Below are positions 23,760 through 31,372 of a stretch of DNA of 41,970 nucleotides, piece by piece. Under the pieces are notes generated by a model, which searched no databases, was not told the origin of the DNA, and was given only the letters and a program-made list of their open reading frames with translations. This DNA comes from Bacteroidaceae bacterium (GTDB lineage: Bacteria; Bacteroidota; Bacteroidia; Bacteroidales; Barnesiellaceae_A). The stretch is from contig JAFUOV010000002.1 in the NCBI GenBank assembly GCA_017481745.1, positions 1 to 41,970 on the forward strand, in the 5' to 3' direction. Every line of letters starts with the position of its first letter. The first letter of the stretch is position 1. The translations under genes were made by a program, and so were the position numbers.

Positions 23760-24068
23760 CTTGTTTTTGCCCCAATATGCCGCGCCCATGATGTGCTGCG
23801 CTTGTATCGTTTGCGCCCAAGATAGGCTACGCCTCGGGATAAAAAATAAACAAGTTTATTTTGTTCTCCGCTCGGCTTGCACTATTTCTATCTTTGACTT
23901 CGTCCAAGATAGGCTTCGCCTCGGGATAAAAAATAAGTAAACTTATTTTGTTCTCCGCTCGGCTTGCACTATTTCTATCTTTGACTTCGTCCAAGATAGG
24001 CTTCGCCTCGGGATAAAAAATAAGTAAACTTATTTTGTTCTCCGCTCGGCTTGCACTATCTTTGCAAT
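23760..24068 (+). repeat. 87-bp tandem promoter-bearing repeats
   Basis: Two full and one shortened copy of an 87-bp unit start at 23819, 23906 and 23993; older, partial versions of the GCCCAAGATAGGCTACGCC segment are seen from about 23770. Each unit holds a hairpin (AGGC-TTC-GCCT), a 20-bp palindrome (AAAATAAGT-AA-ACTTATTTT, at 23843, 23930 and 24017), a TTTTG, and GCTCGGCTTGCAC. In copies 1 and 2, TATTTCTATCTTTGACTTCG follows; in copy 3 the sequence becomes TATCTTTGCAATATG, which forms the LytS promoter. Copies 2 and 3 are almost identical where they overlap. Apart from the pectate lyase promoter, I see nothing else in 23604-23760. Confidence 0.9.
24034..24064 (+). promoter_or_regulatory. 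Promoter of the LytS-LytTR operon
   Basis: TTTG (24034-24037), a 19-nt spacer and TATCTTTG (24057-24064) match the consensus exactly. The right arm of the 20-bp palindrome (24017-24036) overlaps the -33 box, so it is well placed as an operator. The transcript should begin near 24068. Confidence 0.8.
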
Positions 24069-25130
24069 ATGAGTTGGATGAATAGACATAAATTATATGA
24101 AGTGCTTATCCATGTAGTGTCATGGGTTTTGTTGTTCTTATCGCCTATAATACTTTCGTACTCCGATTTAACTATGATATCGCACGATTATCTACATTAT
24201 ATCGTGCTCTATGTTTCTTTTTTGGTTGTCTATTATGTCAACTATTTTCTGCTGATTGACAAGCTGCTTTTTGTTCGTAAGATATGGCTGTATATTCTTG
24301 CAAATGTCGTGCTCTTGGCAGTCGATTGTACTATTTTGCAGTTTGTCCATGAATTTTTCCGCCCGGATGTTACCGATGTTTTAGTATCTACCGAGAGCTA
24401 TCATCCACCGATGTTTGGCAAAATTCTTAACGACCTATTGTCTATGACGGCATTCTGGGGATTGAGTGTGATGGCAAAGATGGTGTTGCATTGGCGTAGT
24501 GTCGAAAATCTTAATAGGGAGATAGAGAAAAAACGTACTGAGACCGAGTTGAATAATCTTAAACAGCAACTTTCGCCTCATTTTATCTTCAATACACTTA
24601 ATAATATATATGCGCTTATTGCGTATGATACCGAAAAGGCACAGCAGGCGGTGCTGCAAGTGAGCGGTTTGCTGCGGCACATGTTGTATGAGAATAAGGG
24701 TCGTTATGTGCAGGTTGAGCAGGAGATGGCATTTATACAAGATTATATAGGCTTGATGCGCTTGCGACAAACAAAGCAAACACGCATTGATGTGCATATC
24801 TCTACCGAGTTGTGCAATGACTGCTACATCGCGCCGTTATTGTTTATTACGCTTGTTGGTAATGCCTTTAAACATGGTATTGACCCTATGAAGGACTCTT
24901 TTGTTGATATTAATATTCTTGCAGTAGATGATCATACAATTTCGTGCAAAGTAACTAATAGCCGCCACAAACTTGTCAATGAAAATATAGAGAATAGTTC
25001 GGGTATTGGTCTTGAAAATTTGCGCAAGCAGTTGCAACTATTGTATCCCGGTAGGCATGAACTGAAGTTTGATGTAACAAAGGAACAATATATGGTCGAA
25101 CTGATTATTAATCTTCACAATAAGATATAG
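24069..25130 (+). CDS. LytS-type sensor histidine kinase
   Basis: A membrane sensor kinase of the LytS/YehU class. About four hydrophobic segments fill the first 140 residues (VSWVLLFLSPIIL, LHYIVLYVSFLVVYYV, LYILANVVLLAVDC, LSMTAFWGLSVMA). A coiled linker leads to the His_kinase domain (PF06580), LKQQLSPHFIFNTLNNIYAL, with the phospho-His at residue 171. A HATPase domain follows (PLLFITLVGNAFKHGI with the N box, and SSGIGLENLRKQL). I place the start at 24069 (353 residues): an upstream TTG at 24051 lies before the expected transcript start. The ATG at 24078 is an alternative. The stop is 2 nt before the regulator gene. The stimulus is unknown. Confidence 0.92.
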   Translation: MSWMNRHKLYEVLIHVVSWVLLFLSPIILSYSDLTMISHDYLHYIVLYVSFLVVYYVNYFLLIDKLLFVRKIWLYILANVVLLAVDCTILQFVHEFFRPDVTDVLVSTESYHPPMFGKILNDLLSMTAFWGLSVMAKMVLHWRSVENLNREIEKKRTETELNNLKQQLSPHFIFNTLNNIYALIAYDTEKAQQAVLQVSGLLRHMLYENKGRYVQVEQEMAFIQDYIGLMRLRQTKQTRIDVHISTELCNDCYIAPLLFITLVGNAFKHGIDPMKDSFVDINILAVDDHTISCKVTNSRHKLVNENIENSSGIGLENLRKQLQLLYPGRHELKFDVTKEQYMVELIINLHNKI

Positions 25131-25132
25131 AG

Positions 25133-25846
25133 ATGAAACTGAAGTGTTGCGTAATTGATGATGAGCCTTTGGCAGTGGACCTATTGGCTTCGTATGTAGA
25201 AAAGACACCTTATCTTATTCTTGACTCTACCTATACGACTGCGGTGCAGGCTGTAGAGCGCATTATGCAAGGCGATATCGACCTTGTATTCTGCGATATA
25301 CAGATGCCCAATCTCAATGGTCTTGACTTCTCTCGCTTGGTAGAAAACAAGACTTTGATAATATTTACAACAGCCTACGACCAATATGCTGTGGATAGCT
25401 ACAAGGTTAATGCCGTCGATTATCTGCTCAAACCTATATCGTATAGTCAGTTCCTTCGAGCATCGCAAAAGGCGCTGAGTCTTGTGTCGATGATGTCGAA
25501 CAACGATGTTGCCGAGCACGAAGATTTTATATATGTAAAGAGCGACTATAAGTTGCGCCAAATACAACTCAACGATATACTATATATCGAAGGGTTGAAG
25601 GATTATGTGAAGATATATGTTGAGAATGAGCAACATCCTATCTTGTCGTTGTTGAGCCTCAAGTCGCTTGAGGATATGTTGCCGGTAGAACGCTTTTTGC
25701 GCGTGCATCGCTCGTTTATTGTGCAGGGTTGCAAAATCAAAACTATCGAGCGCAATCGCATTGTCTTTGGCAATGAGTATATCCCCATTGGCGATACATA
25801 CAAAAATGCGGTGAATGATTTTATAGAAAAACACTCACCGCGATAA
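25133..25846 (+). CDS. LytTR-family response regulator
   Basis: The partner of the upstream kinase. The 237 residues comprise a receiver domain (1-120) with Asp9/Asp10, the phospho-acceptor Asp55 in VFCDIQMPN, Thr80 and Lys100 in DYLLKP, and a LytTR DNA-binding domain (about 138-232) with FIYVKSDYKLRQI, DILYIEGLKDYVKIY and FLRVHRSFIV. LytTR proteins bind DNA as dimers at short direct repeats about 10 bp apart. Kinase and regulator are 2 nt apart and surely co-transcribed. Targets are unknown; binding to the palindrome at 24017-24036 (autoregulation) is possible but it does not look like a LytTR direct repeat. Confidence 0.95.
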   Translation: MKLKCCVIDDEPLAVDLLASYVEKTPYLILDSTYTTAVQAVERIMQGDIDLVFCDIQMPNLNGLDFSRLVENKTLIIFTTAYDQYAVDSYKVNAVDYLLKPISYSQFLRASQKALSLVSMMSNNDVAEHEDFIYVKSDYKLRQIQLNDILYIEGLKDYVKIYVENEQHPILSLLSLKSLEDMLPVERFLRVHRSFIVQGCKIKTIERNRIVFGNEYIPIGDTYKNAVNDFIEKHSPR

Positions 25847-25868
25847 TTATACGTAGATATAAGTGGTC

Positions 25869-27593
25869 TTACTCTTCGTGGCAACGTATGTCGCGAATGA
25901 GTAGTTGTATGTCGTCGCCTCTTTGATTGTCTTCAATGGTATAGCATATATCAAAGGGCTTGCCACTCTTTATGTAATCGTAATACTCTTTTTTATTGAA
26001 CGCGATACCATTAAGTATCTGCTCGGAACTGTTGTCTACCAACTCGAGTTTCAAGTGCTCTTGCAGACGACCTACAAGACGACTTGTACCATAATCTCTT
26101 ACATTGCAGGTGCAGAATGTGGGCTTGTTGTTGCCGGGTCCGAAGGGATTGAAATGGCGCAGTATCGAAACAAACTCGCCGGTTATCTCTGAGAAATTGA
26201 GGTCGGTGTCAATGTCTATCTGCGGTACGGTCTGTGCCGGCTCGATGTTTTGAGAAACATACTCCTCAAATCGTTGAGTAAACTCTTTGATGTGTTCCTC
26301 CTTGAGTGATAGTCCTACGGCGTAGGTGTGTCCGCCAAAGTTCTCCAAGAGGTCGCGACACGACTCTACAGCCTTGTATATGTCGAAGTTTTGCACCGAG
26401 CGTGCCGAGCCTGTTGCCAATCCGTCGGATAGTGTCAATACTACTGCAGGACGATAGTACAACTCGGTAAATCGCGATGCAACGATACCTATGATGCCTT
26501 TGTGCCAATCTTTGTTGTAGACAACGATCGAGCGGCGATTTTCTATATCGACGTGGGCTTGCAGTATCTCGTTTGCCTCCTCGGTGATGCGCTTGTCCAG
26601 CTCTTTGCGGTCTTCGTTATATTGGTCTATCTCGCGGCTCTTGCGATAAGCCTCGTTGTAGTCGCGTGTAACCAATAGGTCGACAGCCTCTTTGCCCGAT
26701 TGCATACGTCCCGAGGCATTGATGCGTGGTCCTATCTTGAAGATAATATCGCTGATGGTAATGCTTTTCTTGCTTTGTAGCTGGCATACGCGTATGATGG
26801 CTCGTAGCCCCACGCTGGCATTGCCGTTGAGGCGGCGCAAGCCATGGTAGGTGAGGATGCGGTTTTCGCCGGTGATGGGCACAATATCCGATACGATACT
26901 TACGGCAACAAGGTCGAGCAATGGCTCAAGGTCGTTGGCTACATCCAATCCGTTACTGATGGCAAAGCCTTGCATAAACTTGTAGCCTACGCCACAGCCC
27001 GATAGGTGCTTGTAGGGGTAGGGCTCGTCTTCGAGTTTGGGATTGAGGATGGCTACTGCATCGGGCAACTGATTGTCGGGTACGTGGTGATCGCATATGA
27101 TGACGTCGATGCCTTTGCTACGGGCATAGGCAATACGCTCTACGGCTTTTATACCGCAATCGAGAGTGATGATGAGCGATATTCCATTTTCGGCTGCATA
27201 GTTGATGCTCTTGGTCGATATGCCATATCCCTCCTCGTAGCGGTCGGGGATATAGTAGTCCAAGCCCGAATAGTAGTTCATCAGGAATTTATACACTAAC
27301 GCTACGGCAGTGGTTCCATCCACGTCGTAGTCGCCGTAAATCATGATTTTTTCTTTTGCCCCAATAGCTCCATTGAGTCTATCGACGGCCTTTTGCATAT
27401 CCTTCATCAAGAAAGGATCGTGCAGGTCGCTGAGTAGGGGCTTGAAAAAGGTCTCTGTTTCTGCGACAGATGTTACCCCTCGTTGTGCAAGCAATTTACA
27501 TATCGTTGGGCACTGGGGATAGCTTTCCTCCAGTGTCGCACCAATACGCTCTTGTTCCGATGTAAGGGGCAAATAGTTCCATTTACTTATCAT
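25869..27593 (-). CDS. recJ: Single-stranded-DNA-specific exonuclease RecJ
   Basis: A 5'-3' exonuclease on single-stranded DNA used in recombination, mismatch and base-excision repair. The 574 residues show the DHH phosphoesterase motifs: MIYGDYDVDGTTA (Asp88, Asp90, Asp92), LDCGIKA (Asp145), ICDHHVP (Asp168, His169, His170), then LSGCGVGYKF, and the DHHA1 part SGRMQSGKEAVDLL and GIVASRFTELYYRPA with GGHTYAVGLS. The C-terminal OB fold (about 440-574) is present. It converges with the LytTR gene, with only 22 bases between the stop codons and no hairpin visible there. Confidence 0.96.
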   Translation of the reverse strand: MISKWNYLPLTSEQERIGATLEESYPQCPTICKLLAQRGVTSVAETETFFKPLLSDLHDPFLMKDMQKAVDRLNGAIGAKEKIMIYGDYDVDGTTAVALVYKFLMNYYSGLDYYIPDRYEEGYGISTKSINYAAENGISLIITLDCGIKAVERIAYARSKGIDVIICDHHVPDNQLPDAVAILNPKLEDEPYPYKHLSGCGVGYKFMQGFAISNGLDVANDLEPLLDLVAVSIVSDIVPITGENRILTYHGLRRLNGNASVGLRAIIRVCQLQSKKSITISDIIFKIGPRINASGRMQSGKEAVDLLVTRDYNEAYRKSREIDQYNEDRKELDKRITEEANEILQAHVDIENRRSIVVYNKDWHKGIIGIVASRFTELYYRPAVVLTLSDGLATGSARSVQNFDIYKAVESCRDLLENFGGHTYAVGLSLKEEHIKEFTQRFEEYVSQNIEPAQTVPQIDIDTDLNFSEITGEFVSILRHFNPFGPGNNKPTFCTCNVRDYGTSRLVGRLQEHLKLELVDNSSEQILNGIAFNKKEYYDYIKSGKPFDICYTIEDNQRGDDIQLLIRDIRCHEE

Positions 27594-27954
27594 TTATGTG
27601 TTTTTTTATTTTTATCTATCGCAGGGGGATGCCTCGTAGGGCTTCCTTGTTGTGGTGGAAGGGGGTAGGCGATGTGTGCCGTGTTGCTTCCATGGTGTGC
27701 CTTTGTGTTTTTCTTGTTGCACAGAAAGGCTATATATGTGTGTAATTTTCAGGTATTGCATCCGCCGATACATAATACCCCATTATATTCTTGCCGTAAA
27801 GATACAAAAACATCTCTTATAATTCTATATATATTGTAATAAATTGTGAGAATTGTGTTTTTTTTATCAATTTGAATAAAAAATTTTTTTCTGCTGTGAA
27901 CTTTTTTCGCTGTGGGCTGTTTCTATGGGTGTAAATGCTTTTAAATCTATTGTT
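27594..27954. other. Intergenic region between recJ and the SOD gene
   Basis: This 361-bp gap separates divergent genes. The recJ-proximal part is G-rich with no ORF or repeat. On the minus strand TATCTTTA at 27797-27804 is one base off the -7 consensus and could serve recJ. From 27830 to 27954 the sequence is very A/T-rich, with AATAAAAAATTTTTTT at about 27874; no consensus promoter for the SOD gene is visible. No RNA gene recognised. Confidence 0.5.
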
Positions 27955-28536
27955 ATGAAATATTCATTGCCCGCACTGCCTTATCACGAGAGTGCTCTTG
28001 AGCCGGTGATAAGTCGTGAAACGGTACAGGTGCATTATGGAAAACATGCTCAGACTTATTTGAAAAATCTGAATGACATGATAGCCGGTACCGAGTATGA
28101 GGATATGTCGCTCGAAGATACCATACGTTCTTCAGCAGGCTCGCTATTTAACAATGCTGCACAGACATGGAACCATATATTCTATTTCAATACTTTTTCG
28201 CCCGATGCTCGTCGTGAGCCGCAGGGAAGTTTGTCCGATGCTATTGTGCGCCATTGGGATAGCTTCGACAATTTCCGCGATGTCTTTGTGCAAACGGGCA
28301 AGGCGCTCTTTGGCTCGGGCTGGGTGTGGCTTTGCAGCGACGATAGTGGGCACTTGGGTATTCGTGCCGAGAGTAATGCCGGCAATCCGCTTCTTGAGGG
28401 GCTTACCCCACTACTCACCTTTGATGTGTGGGAGCATGCCTACTATATCGACTATCGCAATCGTCGCGACAATCATTTACAGCATTTGTGGAACATTGTC
28501 GATTGGAGTGTGGTCGAGAGTCGATATAAGTTCTGA
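27955..28536 (+). CDS. sodB: Iron superoxide dismutase
   Basis: Converts superoxide to oxygen and hydrogen peroxide; cytosolic. The 193 residues begin MKYSLPALPYHESALEP, the usual Fe/Mn-SOD opening, which is why I start here and not at the in-frame ATG at 27925. Metal ligands His27, His74, Asp157 and His161 match E. coli SodB numbering exactly (VHYGKH, TWNHIFYF, FDVWEHAYY). Gln70 in NNAAQTWNH is the iron-type Gln. Thr155 agrees with iron-specific enzymes; the cambialistic P. gingivalis enzyme has Gly there, as I recall. It ends YKF. Two hairpins follow the stop codon. Confidence 0.96.
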   Translation: MKYSLPALPYHESALEPVISRETVQVHYGKHAQTYLKNLNDMIAGTEYEDMSLEDTIRSSAGSLFNNAAQTWNHIFYFNTFSPDARREPQGSLSDAIVRHWDSFDNFRDVFVQTGKALFGSGWVWLCSDDSGHLGIRAESNAGNPLLEGLTPLLTFDVWEHAYYIDYRNRRDNHLQHLWNIVDWSVVESRYKF

Positions 28537-28547
28537 TAACTACGTAT

Positions 28548-28640
28548 TGTCGTGCGTGAGTACGACATCTTTATAGCACTTTTATAAGCATAATGTGATG
28601 AATTCCTTAGGGTGGGCTTCCTGCGTGAGCAGTCAAGCCC
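28548..28640 (+). terminator. Two hairpins downstream of the SOD gene
   Basis: TGTCGTGC-GTGA-GTACGACA (28548-28567, followed by TCTTTATAG) and GGGCTTCCTGC-GTGA-GCAGTCAAGCCC (28614-28640, followed by ATTCGCCTTTTA). Both close on a GTGA (GNRA) tetraloop. Either could terminate the SOD transcript; T-tracts are short. Confidence 0.5.
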
Positions 28641-28664
28641 ATTCGCCTTTTATCATTGCCTCTT

Positions 28665-28707
28665 ATAAAATGAGAAAGCGCATTATGACAACATAGTGCG
28701 CTTTCTC
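28665..28707 (-). terminator. Terminator of the M6 protease operon
   Basis: GAGAAAGCGCA (28672-28682) pairs perfectly with TGCGCTTTCTC (28697-28707) across a 14-nt loop. On the minus strand it is followed by ATTTTATAAG. It lies 22 bases past the protease stop. Confidence 0.75.
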
Positions 28708-28728
28708 GTTATGGGGTGTAGGGGTTGG

Positions 28729-31350
28729 CTATTTTACCAATACCTTTGTTGTCTTGTTGCCACAGCGTACTATATACAATCCTGCATTGGCGGGGCTGTA
28801 TGTTGCGGTGTTGTTGCTTGGTGTGAGATGGGCAACAATAGTACCTTGCATATTATATATAGTAATAGGCATGTTGTCGGCATCGGTTATGTAGATGATG
28901 CCATCGGAAGAATAAACTTTGCTTGCTGTGAGTTTGTTGCTTTCGATAACCGTATTTGTGTCTATTGTAAACTCGATAACGTTTGACCATAGGCTTGTTT
29001 CGCCATCTTTTACGGCTTTAACCTTGTAACGATATATACCGGGCGTTACATCGCTTACAACCTTGCTGACGGTGTAGTGGGTATCGGTGATATTTTCTAT
29101 CGTACAACTTTCGCTTACGATTGTGGCTCTTTGCACCATCGGGGCGTTGTTGCTGCTTTGTGCGGTGGCATTTACAACAATGTCGGCACGAGGTGTGCCG
29201 GTTGCATCGGTGTTGTTCTCTACGCGCAGATTGTCTATAATCAGGCGTTTGGTGCAATCGAATGTCAACGCGGTTGCGGCAGAACCGCTGTTGCAAGTGA
29301 TGCCTATGGTGGTGTTTCCGCTTGCGGGCAACTCTGTCATATTGATATCGCAAGATGCTATACTGTTGCTGTTGATGGCATAAATGCTCAATAAACCACT
29401 CTCGGCATCATCGTTGTATGACCTTGCATCGAAATAGACGGTGAAATTGGTGGCTGTGTTAAACTCGGGTGTCGTGATTGAACCTTCGTGTTTGCTGCTG
29501 CCCAATTTTACCTCTCCGTCGTTACAGAAAACTTTCGAGCCACTCCAACCGCTTTGGGTTGTATAGCTGTCGAGTGTGCTTGATATATCGGTGCTGTTGT
29601 TGGCGGTGAACTTGTCAAAGTTTTCTTCAAAGGCTATCGGGGCAACCTCGGGCTCGGCTGTTATCTCGCAACGCTCTACATATAGAGTGTAGCTTGTAGC
29701 CCCCTCTACCGGCGACCAATAGGCTGTAAAGCTGTTCTCGCTGATGCTTCCGGGCGATGTAGCTACCGGTGCATCTATCGACGATACCTTGCCACCCATA
29801 AAGTCGAAGGTGGTTGTACCATTGCTGTACGCTATATTGGTGATGGGCTTGTTGTATATGGTAGTGGTGTAAACCTTCATGGCGGGGCTGCTCGAAGCGG
29901 TGAGCTGGGTATTTCCACCATAGGGGTATAAGTCGCCATATAAGCTATATTCGTCCCATTTGTTGTCGGCGGGGATGAGGTATACACGTTGATGATCGGG
30001 GTCGTCGTTGGGCGCATTTTCGTCCCATACCGACTGCTTGTAGTCTATCGCTGTTACCATCATACCCTCGGCGGGCAGACCCTTATCCCAGCCTTCGCGT
30101 ACGCGGGTTTCGAGGGTGAGATATTGGTCGGGGTTGGACGAAGAGATACGATAAGCTGCAGTTTTGTCGCTGCTCAATGAGGGCATGCTTATAGTTGCGG
30201 CTTCCGACAGTTCGTTCAGAGTTATCCAACCGCACGATGCGCGCTCATAGGCGCTGTAATTGGTGGGTACGTATCCATCCTCGGCGTAGCATCCGCTGTC
30301 CATGACACTCCATTCGTTCATGCCTACACCACCCGAATAGTCGATGTCGTAGAAGTCGGGCAATCCCAATGTGTGGCTATACTCGTGGCAGAAAGTGCCT
30401 ATACCGTCGACATCGCTACCCGATTTGCCGTTAAGCTCGGAAGAGCATGCGTAGGCATCGAGGTATACACCATCGACCTTGACCGTGCGACCGGCTCCTT
30501 GATAGATGTACCATGCGTGGGGCCATACGGTCGATGATGATGCACCGCTGCTCTCGGCATATCCGGCATAGATGACATAGATGAGATCGACCGTACCATC
30601 TTCGTCGAGGTCATAGTCCGACATATCAACAAGCCCTTGTTCGCTGGCTATTTCGCAAGCCTCGCTTACCATCAAGTCGGGGTACATATCCATGCCGTCA
30701 GAGCCGTTCTTGCCATAGTACGACATGTTGCGCTTGAGGGTTACAGGACCTACAACGTCGAATGTGGGCTTGAACTGTCCATAACTTTGGCTGTTAAAGT
30801 AGTCGCGAGCCGAGCCAATAGAGCCATACGAGTCGGTGTAACTCTCTTTGTTCATCATGTCGTTGATGGTCGCTTGCGAGGTTATAAAAGCCTTGTCGGC
30901 AAAGTTTACCAACAATACAAGACCTTTTACCTCGCTGTTGGTTGCTTGTGCTTTACGGGCAGCGCGGCGTATGGGGGTATTGTATGTCTTGACGTTCAGC
31001 GTTTTCAATTCGCGTTGCTCTTTATGCAACTCTTTGTGAAGTGTGGCAATTCTCTTTCGGTCGGCTGTGATGCCGTAGGGAATGGCTGTGCCTACTTTCA
31101 CGTCGCTTGCCTCAAGCCTGTTTTGGGCATTGATTGTTGTGTACCTGAAGTAGCCATCTTCGCAAGGGGTTACATACATACCATCTTCGGTCGTGTAGTA
31201 ATGATGGTATTCATCGCCATAAAGACGCACAGTGATGGTTGTGCCATCGGGTTGTACGTGTAAAATGGGTTTAGGCGTAGCCGGTTTGGCGCCGCTCTGC
31301 ATAAATGTCAGAGCAAGCAGTACCACGGCAAGCCACGTATTTTTGTTCAT
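28729..31350 (-). CDS. T9SS-exported M6-family metalloprotease (first paralogue)
   Basis: A secreted zinc protease of the immune-inhibitor-A family (M6). The 873 residues have a signal peptide (1-21), a pro-region that opens with HVQPDGTTITVRLYGDEYHH (about 30-135), and the catalytic domain with the motif CHEYSHTLGLPD (His322, Glu323, His326, Asp332), the metzincin-like HExxHxxGxxD of M6. After about residue 540 come a fibronectin-like and a jelly-roll domain (EENFDKFTANNSTD, SLLSIYAIN), a second sandwich, and a type A sorting domain (ITIYNMQGTIVAHL, GLYIVRCGNKTTKVLVK). It is 22 nt downstream of its shorter paralogue and in one operon. Likely a surface or secreted protease; substrate unknown. 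Confidence 0.92.
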   Translation of the reverse strand: MNKNTWLAVVLLALTFMQSGAKPATPKPILHVQPDGTTITVRLYGDEYHHYYTTEDGMYVTPCEDGYFRYTTINAQNRLEASDVKVGTAIPYGITADRKRIATLHKELHKEQRELKTLNVKTYNTPIRRAARKAQATNSEVKGLVLLVNFADKAFITSQATINDMMNKESYTDSYGSIGSARDYFNSQSYGQFKPTFDVVGPVTLKRNMSYYGKNGSDGMDMYPDLMVSEACEIASEQGLVDMSDYDLDEDGTVDLIYVIYAGYAESSGASSSTVWPHAWYIYQGAGRTVKVDGVYLDAYACSSELNGKSGSDVDGIGTFCHEYSHTLGLPDFYDIDYSGGVGMNEWSVMDSGCYAEDGYVPTNYSAYERASCGWITLNELSEAATISMPSLSSDKTAAYRISSSNPDQYLTLETRVREGWDKGLPAEGMMVTAIDYKQSVWDENAPNDDPDHQRVYLIPADNKWDEYSLYGDLYPYGGNTQLTASSSPAMKVYTTTIYNKPITNIAYSNGTTTFDFMGGKVSSIDAPVATSPGSISENSFTAYWSPVEGATSYTLYVERCEITAEPEVAPIAFEENFDKFTANNSTDISSTLDSYTTQSGWSGSKVFCNDGEVKLGSSKHEGSITTPEFNTATNFTVYFDARSYNDDAESGLLSIYAINSNSIASCDINMTELPASGNTTIGITCNSGSAATALTFDCTKRLIIDNLRVENNTDATGTPRADIVVNATAQSSNNAPMVQRATIVSESCTIENITDTHYTVSKVVSDVTPGIYRYKVKAVKDGETSLWSNVIEFTIDTNTVIESNKLTASKVYSSDGIIYITDADNMPITIYNMQGTIVAHLTPSNNTATYSPANAGLYIVRCGNKTTKVLVK

Positions 31351-31372
31351 AATAATATTGTTATACGTGAAG

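Noticed and set aside
23819..24068. CRISPR array
   Set aside because: The 87-bp units are contiguous and repeat in full; there are no unique spacers, no short direct repeats and no cas genes.
24051..24068. TTG start codon adding six residues to the LytS kinase
   Set aside because: It overlaps the -7 box (24057-24064) and would lie upstream of the predicted transcript start.
27925..27954. Ten-residue N-terminal extension of the superoxide dismutase
   Set aside because: Family members start at MKYSLPALPY or similar, and metal ligand numbering matches exactly from 27955.
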